Source of the DNA: Erodium maritimum
Lineage: Eukaryota; Streptophyta; Magnoliopsida; Geraniales; Geraniaceae
Assembly (NCBI GenBank): GCA_963921825.1
Contig: OY997592.1
Location: 56,936,336 to 57,000,335, forward strand
DNA: 64,000 nt
Reading direction: 5' to 3'
Part shown: one piece after another, positions 36,642 through 46,889 of the stretch
How the letters are laid out: each line of letters starts with the position of its first letter
How positions within the stretch are numbered: the first letter of the stretch is position 1
Notes under the pieces: model-generated
Told to the model about the DNA's origin: nothing
What the model saw: the letters and a program-made list of their open reading frames with translations, nothing else
Database searches by the model: none
Translations under genes and position numbers: made by a program

Positions 36642-38502
36642 GAGCATCTTCAATAGCAAAAAACTAGCTAGTGGTAGGAAGGAATGGTAGGAGCCTATTT
36701 TCACTTTCTCTCTTTCACTAGCTCCGCAGTGGTGACCACCAGCTAGTTGTAGGGGCTTCTTGTTTGGGTGTTTTTGCCCTTTTAAATAATTCCAAAACAA
36801 ACTCTTTTCAAACTACTAATTATATTTATACCAAATATGAAGTACATTATATTACTTTAATTCTGATTGGCATCTCAATATTTTGCCCAAATGTGATTGA
36901 TGAGGTCATTGTGGATACGGTAATGAACTTCTCTATATCGGAGCATTGTTTTATGGCCCATGATACTTGTGATTTTCACCCTGGTGGTGGTCTTGTGCGG
37001 GTCGCTGCGGTCGGGACACAATATCTGCAAACAGATCAGTGGGAAATTGCCTCTGTTGATACTCAATGATCATGTTGTGCAGGATAATACAAGTATTCAT
37101 GATCATTGTGAGTAAGTTCTTATCCCACGTTCGGCTCGGACGAGTGACGATATGAAAGCGAAACTATAGAACTCCAAATGCTCGTTCGATACCCTTCCTC
37201 GCCACCTCTTGGTTTCTAGCAAAACACCTTTGCTTTGTCGTTTGTGGAGCTGATGTTGTTTTCACAAATACATCCCAAGGAGGATAAATTCCATCTGTCG
37301 AGTAATAAGGGGTTGTGTATTATGTGTCGTTAACTTTAAACTTAACCGGTTGAGTGAAGCTTCGAATTTTCTGGAAAAATAATGTTGACTTATTCAGTAC
37401 GTTGATGTCGTTGTTGGAGCCCGGTGTTCCGAAAAAACGGTGTCATAAGCATAGGTCTTGGGATGCAACGGCTTCTAGCATGATTGTAAGGACGCTCTTG
37501 TGGTCTATACTTGAGAATTGTCCAGCCCATGCCACTGGGCAGTTCTTCCAGTCCATGTACATGCAGTCGAGACTCCCTATCATCTCCAAGAAATCGCGGT
37601 CTTCATTGATTTCCAGCGAATGACGGACATCTTCCTCGGTCGGGTGTCGTATATATGTCCGTCCGAAAATCTTGATGACGCCCGAGCAGAAATATCTGAC
37701 GCACTCCAAATAATTGCTCTCCGCCATTCGTAAGAACTCATCAGCGATATCAGCGGGACTTTCATAACAGAGCTGACAAAGTGTTGTCGTGCACTTCTGG
37801 TGTGGAGAGAATCCTGGGCTCCCTGTAGCATCGGGTCTTTGATGAAATTATGTTTGCCGCTCACTCAATGCATTCATTATTTGTAGGAAAAATTCCCTCG
37901 ACATCCGGAAGCGACGTTGAAATTATTGCTCGTTGTACACTGGAATAGGAGCGAAGTGGTCATCTATCAGTCGCTCGTGTGCTTCCTCTCGATTTTGTTC
38001 TGTCATTCTTCGCTTAGGTGGCGCTGACATTTGTGACCCCTCGGCCTCCCCATCTTTTCCCCTTTGATGTACCATTATCGAATTTCAATTTAGAAGTTAT
38101 TTTCCCATTAGTTCTCCCATCTTTTATCCCACTTTCGTCATTTCTCGGAGAGTCATTTGAGCTAATTCCGTTATTGTTGGATAACGATCCATTCGAAAAA
38201 ATAACAAAGAAGATTGAGAGAAGAAGAGGTGTAGAAGAGAAGGGATGTAGAAGTAGGTGTGAAATTTGTGTAGGGGTGATAGGTATATATATAGAAAAAA
38301 ATTGGAACTTTTGAAAATCTAGCGTTGCCACGCGTCGCGCTGCCATTGTGTTGGCGATTAGCCATCCTGCAACGCCGTGTCCCATCGTTGCTGGATCCAT
38401 CGACGAAGCACTGCAACGACTACAAGTAGTGTGTCGTGGACGTGTTGCAGGCGCTGCAACGACACAATTGCAACGCCCCTACAACGATCGATGTAGGTGC
38501 TC
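36642..38502 (-). mobile_element. PIF/Harbinger DNA transposon (1861 bp)
   Basis: Terminal inverted repeats start GAGCATCTTCAATAG on the left and, reverse-complemented, GAGCACCTACATCGA on the right. A 3-bp TTA duplication lies at 36639-36641 and 38503-38505, the usual PIF/Harbinger target. The interior holds a minus-strand transposase fossil. The length is shorter than autonomous PIF elements, and the second (Myb/SANT-like) ORF is absent. Confidence 0.9.
36870..38080 (-). pseudogene. PIF/Harbinger transposase, broken
   Basis: Read right to left: an N-terminal KRRMTEQNREEAHERLIDDHF stretch near 38010-37950, a helix-turn-helix region, then MAESNYLECVRYF (37727). The catalytic block GSLDCMYMDWKNCP has its Asp near 37567. 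SNNDINVLN has the second Asp near 37408. The IERAFGVL block has the Glu near 37184. All three catalytic residues of the DDE triad are therefore still recognisable. The frame is broken by several frameshifts and stops, so no active enzyme is expected. In intact elements this protein cuts and joins at TTA/TAA targets. Confidence 0.85.
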
Positions 38503-38508
38503 TTAGGA

Positions 38509-38528
38509 GGATAGTCTTATGACTATCC
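38509..38528. repeat. 8-bp inverted repeat next to the Harbinger right end
   Basis: GGATAGTC and GACTATCC around a TTAT spacer. Possibly chance. Confidence 0.4.
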
Positions 38529-39260
38529 AATACCAAGTAGGGTTTTTGTCCCTTGATGAGGATGAAGACAACAACATTATAGTCCCCAAGCATGAGGAGA
38601 GGAAATCCTGTAGGCTTGCCATGGTGGACGCAAGAGAACTCGGCTACACCTTTGGAGTTAGTGTTTCCTCCGGCGACAGTATGTTTCTCGCCTTCGAACC
38701 ATACCTACAGGAACAGTTAGTAAGGTCGGGATCACCGGAATCCGATCAGCATTGGGGAGCCAGAGTCCAGCATGTAGGGGGCCTCCAACTCTGTTCTCCG
38801 TCCGTCGTCTATAGGCGCCTTCCCACGACTAGGATCCCGACGCATCGGAGGTAAAGTTTCAAGACCGTACCTGGGAGGAGGCGGAAGGGCTAGTGGTGAG
38901 TTGCGTGGAGCCGAAGTTACGGCTAGATTTTTCACCGGATGGCCCCTTCGTGCTTCAATAGTGACGGCGCCGACGATGTGGTGAGCCCTGGTGAGAACGC
39001 CACAATCGTCGTGGAAGATGGCGATGGGGGTAATCCGGAGGAACGTGGCGATGGAAGAAGACCGGCTAGGGTTGGCTTCGGCTCCCTCCTACGTCGTGCC
39101 TTTAATGGGCTTGAGACCTCAAAAGAAGGACGATGAGGTGGAGTTGTAGAGACAAGACCGACTGGACACACATCGTTGTCGACAACAGTGACAGAAATAA
39201 GGAGTGCCATAGATAAGATTAGGGTTTGAGTTTTCTCGGGAGAGACACTCGACATACGAA
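38529..39260 (-). pseudogene. LINE ORF1 5' fragment, antisense
   Basis: The minus-strand open frame 38932-39255 (107 codons) has the same basic block as the ORF1 at 27470 (KARRRREPKPTL against KPRRRRRPKPTL) and a matching LLPSPS...FSLG/FSPG proline-serine region. It is therefore an ORF1 N-terminal fragment of that LINE family. Downstream sequence (38529-38930) is open on the plus strand (38519-38854), but I cannot assign it. No RT, tail or target duplication was found. Confidence 0.5.
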
Positions 39261-39437
39261 AGCGATATTATTATTAGGTACGAAACAAAAGTACTTTATC
39301 CTTCTAGAAAAAAAAGTATATAATAAATGATTTTAATAAATTACAAGATATCATCTATATTAATGGTACTCTACATGTTTCCAGACTATAACTATACAAA
39401 AGTGGTCACTTAATTGTATATAACGTGGTTTTATAAG

Positions 39438-39479
39438 GTCACATTCTCCATGTCTCCAGTAGAACATGGAGAATGTGAC
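39438..39479. repeat. Perfect 16-bp inverted repeat (hairpin)
   Basis: Arms 39438-39453 and 39464-39479 (GTCACATTCTCCATGT and its complement) around a 10-nt loop in AT-rich noncoding DNA. No T-run follows, so it is not a bacterial-type terminator; its role is unknown. Confidence 0.85.
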
Positions 39480-39544
39480 AAGTAAGAAAAGAAAAACAAA
39501 AGGTTAGAAAAAAAAATGTAGAGCTGTAAAGGTAATTATTCAAA

Positions 39545-40034
39545 GGGTTTACTCCATGTCCTAACCTCGTACTACACTTAATTGTCAAATCCACATCCAA
39601 GCTTTGGAAAATTGTCAAATAGTAACGAATTTCAAAACTGAATTATTAAAAATCAAAAAGTTTTGTTTAAATTGACTTTTTCCATGAACAGTGAATCACG
39701 TGCTGCCCACGTGACTCATTTTATAATGGAGCTTGCGCGAGCTGAGGTCACGAAGAGATGAAATTCGAAACTTGGACACAAAGAGATGAAGTTCGAAGAG
39801 TTGAGACGAAGAGATTAGGTCACAAAGAGATGAAGTTAGGCCAAGTTAACATCCGTAGGAAAAAGATATTTGAGGGTAAACTCGACTTTTCATTTGGCCA
39901 AGTTAACGTCCGTTTAAAATTAGAAACAGTTGGCAATTTCAGTTAATTGACCGTTACCACATGGCAATTTCAATTGTACAGGGTTTGGATTTAACAATTT
40001 CTGAAAGTTGGACGTTAGGACACGGAGTAACCTC
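39545..40034. mobile_element. MULE-type MITE (490 bp) with a perfect 9-bp target duplication
   Basis: A perfect 9-bp direct repeat TTATTCAAA flanks it at 39536-39544 and 40035-40043. The ends are inverted repeats of about 60-90 bp, including GGKTTACTCCRTGTCCTAAC and AATTGTYAAATCCA. Nine-bp duplications and long TIRs are diagnostic of Mutator-like elements. Internal sequence includes several GAGATGAARTT repeats and no transposase. It ends 263 bp beyond the stop codon of the DUF716 gene. Confidence 0.88.
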
Positions 40035-40306
40035 TTATTCAAATTCCATAAATTTGAAGTGAACCATTACAATACATGCAACTATAATTTAACCCTTCAC
40101 GAACTTATATACACAACAAAAACTAATAAAATCATCCAACGCATACAAAATTACAAACCAAGTTTTGTATGCACTTTGAATCCCCTATATTTGAGTAGAT
40201 AATTTGGGGATAATAATTTAAAACAAATAATAACATGTTCCACACCAAACCTTATAATATGTCACAATTGTACACATGTCACGCATCCTAGTAATTACTC
40301 TTGGTC

Positions 40307-41275
40307 CTACCTTTCCATGTCCATGGGTGCAAAAGCTTTTCCCATGTGGACAAAACTAGCCGAGTCACCGAGCTTTCTCTTCTCTTGCGACTCTACGTCG
40401 TCGTCTTCACTTTGGTTCTCATCCCCCAGCGACCAATACAAGACTTTATAATCACTGTAAGCCCTCACCATCAACATATAAAACGCCACCGCGAAGGCCG
40501 TCATGACGATCAAGAACCAGCTGAACTCGATGTTGACAAGGGACTTGGCGCGGTGGAGCGCCTCCTCTCCGGAGCAGCGCACCACCTGGTGACCGTCCTC
40601 CAGGTGGATGTAACAACCCTTGGGTACGAGCCCCGGGGTCCACAACATGTACCCCATGACCACGAGCCACAGTCCCTGGAACATGAGGCTGAGGGACCTC
40701 GAGAAGCTGATCAAGAAGCTTCTGGGGAAGGGTATCCCAAGTAGCGTGGTGGAGAAGGAGACGAGGATCACGAGCTGGAGGAGCAAGTGGTACTGCCCCT
40801 CCACGCCCATGTGATCCGCGGAGTGGAGGTGGAAGACCAGGAGCTGTTGCGCGAACGCCACAGCTCCCACCAGCTGGGTCAGCTGGAGAGGCATTCTCGA
40901 CTCATGATCGTGTCCCTTCGTAGGTACAACGTTGTCCTGACGGTCGAGAAGGATTGCAAAGGCGGCGTAGACGAAGAAGGAGAGGGATATGGAGGAGTGC
41001 TCGAAGTTGTGGATGTGGTTGGAGGGGATGGTGCCGTCGGGGTCGAGTGGTTGGTGGCGGTCGGGGCCGATGAAGAGCTCCATGGCGACGGACATGGAGG
41101 AGCCGAGCATGATGAGGAAGAGCTCCCCGTGCCTGATCCTGGAGGTCGGGAACCATGGAAGGGAGGTGTAGGAGCTAGGGTTCATGGCGTGGAGCTTGGT
41201 GTGGTTGAAAAGGTGCCAAAACCCAAGGAAGAAGAAGGCAAGGCCTGGTGCAACATGACCCACCAAAGTGCCCAT
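40307..41275 (-). CDS. DUF716/TMEM45-like seven-helix membrane protein
   Basis: An intact single-exon gene of 322 residues, the only clean host gene in the window. It matches the plant DUF716 (TMEM45-like) family: the N-terminus MGTLVGHVAPGLAFF, LPWFPTSR (39-46), GPDRHQPLDPDGTIPSNH (70-87) and HNFEH (89-93) are family hallmarks. Hydrophobic segments at about 7-25, 51-70, 95-112, 131-150, 163-182, 195-212 and 250-270 predict seven helices, followed by an acidic cytosol-like tail. Conserved His residues in the helices (H7, H21, H25, H92, H151, H155) could bind metal or lipid, but the function is unknown. The start at 41275 is chosen because family proteins begin with this MGTLVGH motif. The frame stays open upstream to 41488, but that extension is not family-like. 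Confidence 0.93.
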   Translation of the reverse strand: MGTLVGHVAPGLAFFFLGFWHLFNHTKLHAMNPSSYTSLPWFPTSRIRHGELFLIMLGSSMSVAMELFIGPDRHQPLDPDGTIPSNHIHNFEHSSISLSFFVYAAFAILLDRQDNVVPTKGHDHESRMPLQLTQLVGAVAFAQQLLVFHLHSADHMGVEGQYHLLLQLVILVSFSTTLLGIPFPRSFLISFSRSLSLMFQGLWLVVMGYMLWTPGLVPKGCYIHLEDGHQVVRCSGEEALHRAKSLVNIEFSWFLIVMTAFAVAFYMLMVRAYSDYKVLYWSLGDENQSEDDDVESQEKRKLGDSASFVHMGKAFAPMDMER

Positions 41276-41488
41276 AGTAATACTAGTAACGATGAATATT
41301 TGTTGGCTTAGTGATGTATGTTGTTGGGGACTTGGGAGGGTCTTAATAATATATGGAGGATTGGTTTGAGAATGAGTATTGGGGTCTAAATCTCTAGAGG
41401 GTTCTTCTAAGTTATAAAGTTTGAACTTGCTATTGGTTGACCAAAATGACACCCAAGCAATGAGATGATCAGCTGTGGCTGCCCCCAA
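41276..41488 (-). other. Open upstream extension of the DUF716 frame
   Basis: Seventy-one codons in frame with the gene and free of stops, beginning with an ATG at 41488. They contain the likely TATA box, and their translation has no resemblance to the family, so this is read as promoter and leader. Confidence 0.5.
41340..41357 (-). promoter_or_regulatory. Candidate TATA box of the DUF716 gene
   Basis: On the minus strand CCATATATTATTAAG lies about 70-80 bp upstream of the ATG at 41275, which would leave a 5' leader of about 40-45 nt. CCAAT motifs lie just upstream (about 41363 and 41388), and a W-box-like TTGGTCAACC at about 41437-41446. Position and composition only; no transcript evidence. 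Confidence 0.45.
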
Positions 41489-41989
41489 CCTAAGATTCTA
41501 GAATCATGACACATTTATTTGTGTTATCCTAACTTGGGTTTTTGAAATTACGTGAGTACCCTTACTTGTTGGACACGTATGGATAAGTTTTGAACTTGAA
41601 CTATACAATACTAGAAAGAAGATTTCCCTCCCATAGTCAACAAGCAAGGATATAATGAATTCATATAGTAAGAAACAAGTTTGGATAAAATTACGAAGTC
41701 TATGATTTTGAAATTATAATTTTTAATAGTTTTAATTCGAGTTATATAACTTTTTCTCTTCGCTCTTCTTTCCCTCCTCTAATGAAAAACAGGTAGAGCC
41801 CTAAGTTTTGGGCCGATAACAGGTGTGCTGTCACATCCTCTTCCCCTTGCTAATCGAAAGTCACCTTCTCTTTGACCTCCCCAATGACACCTCTTTCACC
41901 CACCTTTCTCCTCTCCCATTAGTCCTCTCAATCCATTATCGAAGCTAGGACAAGCTCCTCACCATCTTCGTCTATCTCGGCCTTAATCT

Positions 41990-43620
41990 CTACGGTCTCG
42001 AGTTTCTCCTTTGACACTCTTGCTACTCTCCAGTCTCAGGTGACATTGATCACCATTGTTAAGCCCCCGGCTGAGTTCGTGGACGAAGACGATAAAACCA
42101 TCGAAATGCCAGTAGGTATAGTCCCGACTTTTGATGACGTCAGGTATTGATTTTCTTTGGTCGTCCGTCTGCTCTCCGAGAAGAGGTTTAGTCCCAAAGC
42201 TCTTTGTGGACTGATGGTGGCCATGCGGGATGTCTGGGGTCTGGTTGTCCAACCTCTCTCCGACCGAATATTTTCTTTTATTTTCCATCCCAAGAATCGT
42301 TCGAAAGCATCCGGGCCAAGGAGCCTTGGACCTTCCACGACACGATCTTGTTTTTCGCACCGCTACCATTGCGGAAACAACCTCAAACCCTCATCTTCTG
42401 AACCTTGCGCATCTCGGTCTAAACGTTCGATATCCCGTTGGAGGCCCGAATCTCCAAAATGTGAACTCGCATCATTTTAAATCTTGAAACAGAGTTTTTG
42501 ACAGGATCCGGGCCCAGCGATAAAGATGGGGCCGTTACCTTTGTCTTAGGGTGGAGGTCGACATCAAAACACCTTTTCGATGCCACATACGACACTACTT
42601 TTAAGGCTTCCGAGACCCTATCACCGTTCGACTACAATATGAGAAGCTGTCAGACTTTTGCAATAGTTGTGGACGTCTAGGCCACTCATAACTCTCATCC
42701 ATGGCCTCTATTACGGGTTTCAAACGACATGAAATCAATTTATCGGATTCCATCTAGGTCCCTACGGTTTACAGGTGGACGGCTACCTCCAAACATATTG
42801 GGAGACAAACCCATCAGCACCTCACTGCCTACAACACTTGCTTGTAGAAAGGGACAACCTCTCTATCACTCCGACCCGGACCTTAAATTTGGGGACCTCT
42901 CGGGAATCTTAGCCTTGGGCTCCTCCTCTGTCACCCCTTGTACGGGGTTCTGATTCCCCAATATGGAGGTCACTGATTTTCCTACCTACAGTCTTTCCTA
43001 TTATCCCAACCTGTAGTTGTACTTATCCATTAAGATAGGGAGGACAAAAGGACTTGGGAAGGTATTGGTGGGGTCTACCCCATTTTTACTGGTTATTCTG
43101 CCCATTGTCTTGCTTAACATGGGCCAGACAACTGGCAAGAAAATCCCGTTACCAGGCTCTGATGCTTTGCCACCACCGCGAGTGCCTTATCCAGATTATC
43201 GGGCCCCTTAGTACCACCTCCTACGCGCGAGCTTCCTACAATCGCCTCTTCCGCCACCGTCGTCAATATCTTAATTGTGACCCTTACCTCTCCCGACACA
43301 GCGGGCCTGCTTCATGGTGGTGGATGCTCGGTAGGATTCCGGGACAGGATCCCCAAGCAAAGCAAGGTCGGGAGACCATTAACTCAAATCCCCTCTTGGG
43401 TCCCCCGAAGATTCAAGAACACTATAAAATTATCGAAGGAGAAGGCCAAACGAGCCATGGCGCTGAAGGATCGCTTAAAGAAAAAGGTGTTTGAACTCTT
43501 GGATGTCGACCTGAATGGAAAGGATGACCAACACTCTCCATCGTCTAGAGCTTCAACAAACGTTGTCAAGCAGCCTCATCAAGAATCATGATTGGCGGAT
43601 GCATGGGCCGTAGGAAAAGG
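41990..43620 (+). pseudogene. LINE ORF1 remnant (DUF4283-like/zinc knuckle), ORF2 missing
   Basis: Plus-strand pieces in shifting frames show a DUF4283-like core: SLVVRLLSEKRFSPKALCGL near 42155-42215, then LVVQPLSDRIFSFIFH. Next comes a zinc-knuckle core (CNSCGRLGH near 42655-42690), in a different frame from the flanking piece, and a lysine-rich tail ending VKQPHQES at 43590. That C-terminus is the usual ORF1 end just before ORF2, but no endonuclease follows. At least four frameshifts. No target duplication found. Confidence 0.6.
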
Positions 43621-43960
43621 AGAATGCTCTTCCGGTCAATCTGTGGGCTCATTTCGTCCAATCATATTTCCTGGAGAGAGGTACCCTGGCTTATCTCACC
43701 AAATCAAGATAACCACCTAAAAAGGCATTTATATCATTGCCCCTGTTTTTTATACTAAAATGTTGTTTATGTTGTTGTCCTCTATTTGTTTGATAGGAAT
43801 TGGATTAGTAACCAAGAGTATTCGTGACGGGGTCTCGAAGTATAATATCAAATGTACAAGTTTTATTTGGTTTATTTGTATTCGACAATATCAACGGACT
43901 ATGTATACTCATATTATAATATATAAAAGAATCATTTATGTTCAATCGAATTTTACAATA
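43621..43960. other. Stretch without recognised gene
   Basis: Possible 3' untranslated remains of the LINE remnant, then AT-rich DNA. Confidence 0.3.
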
Positions 43961-43969
43961 AAAAAAAAT

Positions 43970-44396
43970 GGGAAAACTACCAATACCTACCCAAAATCAT
44001 ACTCATTTAATTGATGTTTACTCTGAAGTTTAAAGTTAACTGATGCATACTTTGAAGTTTCGAAAATGTAACTCAAAACCCCTCCGTCAGCTAAAATGAC
44101 GAAAATACCCTCAACTACACTTCAATAATTATGTTAAAAAGTTATTTAAAAATTACTTTTGTTATATATATATATTTACTTATTAAATGACTTCATTTTT
44201 ATTTAAAAAATCATTTCATTTATATTTTTAAAAAATTATTTAGAAAAATCACTGAGGGTATTTTCGTCATTTTGGCTGACATAAGGGGTTTTTAGTTATA
44301 AGTTGTAACTTCAGGATATGCATCAGTTAATTTTAATATTCAGGGTAAACATCAGTTAAATTTGCATGATTTTAGGTAGGTATTGGTAGTTTTACC
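43970..44396. mobile_element. MULE-type MITE (427 bp)
   Basis: Ends are inverted repeats of about 150 bp: GGGAAAACTACCAATACCTACC on the left against GGTAAAACTACCAATACCTACC on the right, reverse-complemented. They also share AACTGATGCATA and TCAGCYAAAATGACGAAAATACCCTC. Flanks AAAAAAAAT (43961-43969) and TTAAAAAAT (44397-44405) match at 7 of 9, fitting a 9-bp duplication in an A-rich target. The AT-rich centre has no coding capacity. Confidence 0.82.
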
Positions 44397-44464
44397 TTAA
44401 AAAATTTATAGATGATGTAATATGAAAAACGAAATTTCCCCACCTTGATGGGCGTGCATCTGTT

Positions 44465-46877
44465 TTTCTTTTATAAGCGAGGTTTTATAAATCCACAATT
44501 TCCAAAGTTAGGAAAAAGGGATGCTGCAAAACTGCAGTCGAAATACAGAATCAGCTCAAATGAAAGAGCATGAAACAAGAAAAAACAAAATAAAAAGGGA
44601 ACTAAACAGGGATACAATGAGCCCTAAACCAAATACCAGAAAACCAAAAACCAACTGAGAAACAAACGAGACAACAACAATAAAAAGAGGCAACGAGAAA
44701 GAGACTACTTGCAAACACTGAAACAGCAAGGCTTCCAGGTACCAAGAGGATGAAAACCGAGCAACGAATGCCTCAAGAATTAGGGTCGCCTTGATCAGAC
44801 TCTCCACCCATATTCTCAACGAAAGCATGCCAGTTTTCCTTTTCCTCCCTTAGAGAATTCAAGTGATCTCTCAGCAGATCGTCGTTTCCTTTAGTCTTGA
44901 ACCCCATTTCCTTAACGGTTTTAATAGCCAAAGCAAAAGCATCAGAACAGTCATCTGAAGCAGAATGAAGACCAATCTGAGAAAGTTGAGCTTTTTTCAA
45001 TTTCTTCCCTCCTTTTTTCTTCTATTTTGGGAATCTAGTAATGTCAGAAATTGTTTTCTCAGAATCCGCTACATGACTTCCATTCCCCGATACAGGCTCC
45101 TCAAAAACATGCTCGATAGGAACTGAGTTTTCACCTGTCACAACTAACTCTTCAGAGTTTCTTGGAGACGCAGAGTTGTCCCCAAGAGTCTCTTCGGAAT
45201 CAGTGGCAATAACATGGGGAGAGTAGGAAGATGACTCAACCACATGATTGCCCACAAGTCCAGAGTGATCAGTAGAGTAAGCAGGCAGAGAGGCAGACAA
45301 GTGCACCTTTGGGCCTACAATTGGAGGGACTAGCACATAATCCAATTCAGAGATAAAGATTCGAAAGGAATCATCAGCCAAAGTAAAAGTGATATCCTCC
45401 AAGATTGGTCTTGCAGAACTACAATGTATCAAAACAAGACCCCTGTGAAAGGACAAACCTGAACTGGTTTCAGGATGCACAAGGAGGGAACTTCCAAATC
45501 TACCTGCAACTTCTTCGAAATTTTCCACACTCCAACCTTGAATAGGCATCCCTTGAATGCTGAGCCACTTATAGACTCCACCTTTAAGCAAAAGATTTTC
45601 CTTGCCATGAACCATGGTGATCCAAGAAGAAAGCCATGCCCAATCTTCTTCGATCATTTTAGCGTTAAAAGCATCATCAGCGCAACTGATCATCATTACC
45701 CGGCTTCCCAAATCTCTTACTTGGATATCAAAGACACCTTGGGAACAAATTTCTTGCTGGATTATAGCTGCACTTCTAATGCAATTACTTACACCCATCC
45801 AAGCATTAGAAGCTAAAGTCCGGAGAGAATCAACTTCAGTCCCTTTCACAGATATTTTAGAGACACCCAGCTTCCTTTTCCTGTTTAACAAGGACCTCAT
45901 ATCTTCATTAATCACAGTAGAGTCAGAAACAGGATTTGGTTTGGCCTTGAAAGCAAACTTTTCTCTAGCTTGCGCTGCAAACAAAACCAAACCTCCAAGC
46001 TTCGAACCATTGAACATCTCCACTGCTCTTTCTAGAACTTCTGGTTTTTGAAAAATAACAAAACAAAAGTATTTACCAGCTTTATTAAGAGCAAAGGGCA
46101 GCTGCAGATCTTCAACCAAACCAGCTGCATTGAAAATGGAAATGAGTCCATTCCTCTCAGACGATTCAGGAATGTTGAGTACGAACATCATCCTGGGGTT
46201 CAGATATGATTCCTTCAACACTCCCCCACCAAGGATGTCAATGGAAGAAGCCATCAGTCTGAGAAGGTAAAAACCGAGCCCAAAACCCACAGACAGCAAC
46301 CACGGACGACACCCAACACCAAAAAAAGCAGAAACGGAGAAACACAAGATACTGGACCTGCTGAAACAAACGGACCTTGATGTGGCGAGGGGGATGAAGG
46401 GTCAGAGGCGACTCCGGCAGCAGATCCGCCGGCGATGACCCCGAATAAGCCAGGCCACAGAATCGCGTCAGGCAGCGTCTGAACCGGCCAAAAACGGAGC
46501 AAATCCAGCAACACAGGTGGACGACCAAGACGTTCTCCTCAACTGAAACACAAATGGTCGAGCGAAGCAAAACCTGCAACTCTCGCGGTTGATACGGACT
46601 GAGACTCCTCAGGCGGCGGCGCGGACGTGACGACGAGTAACTGCAACTCCTCCGGCGTCGGCGTGCACAAGCGACAATCGAAGACGTTCTCCTTCACAGA
46701 GCCTCAACTGGTCAGCAAGCTCTGCAACTCAGACGGACGGAACAAGCGCCCTTCTCTGGCGGCGGCACGGTCATGACGATGAAGTCCTAAAAGCGCAGCG
46801 CGTGTGACGCGTTCTCTCTAAGAGAAATGAATTACTGTTGATGTAGGATCATATACAGTTATCGCGGTACTCATGTC
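44465..46877 (-). mobile_element. ORF1-only LINE (2.41 kb), minus strand
   Basis: Flanked by a perfect 12-bp duplication, CGTGCATCTGTT, at 44453-44464 and 46878-46889. The left end is T-rich (the complement of a tail). On the minus strand it has a 5' leader of about 600 nt (46877-46253), one ORF1, then directly a 3' untranslated region of about 300 nt. The endonuclease and RT are absent. The complete leader, ORF1 and tail within one duplication show that the unit inserted as a defined element. The loss of ORF2 could precede or follow insertion. Confidence 0.8.
44773..46257 (-). pseudogene. LINE ORF1 with RRM-like domain, one in-frame stop
   Basis: A single frame from the start MASSIDILGGG (46257, 31 codons inside the longest open stretch) to the stop at 44773, interrupted by one amber codon at 45022-45024. 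It encodes about 490 residues. An RRM-like domain lies near residues 24-100 (MFVLNIPES as RNP2-like, KYFCFVIF as RNP1-like). A conserved block around WLSIQGMPIQGWSVENF corresponds to WVSVCGLPIHGWSFENF in the ORF1 at 52528-54138. After the amber codon a lysine-rich, helical C-terminus (MGFKTKGNDDLLRDHLNSL) remains in frame. In plant L1-like elements this RNA-binding protein packages LINE RNA. The near-intact state suggests recent activity or relaxed recent decay. Confidence 0.8.
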
Positions 46878-46889
46878 CGTGCATCTGTT

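Noticed and set aside
39758-39946. Small basic open frame
   Set aside because: It lies inside the MULE-type MITE and is made of its internal GAGATGAAGTT repeats.
40787-41311. Plus-strand open frame across the DUF716 gene
   Set aside because: It is the antisense shadow of a real conserved gene; its translation is glycine- and glutamate-rich, as expected from the codon use opposite.
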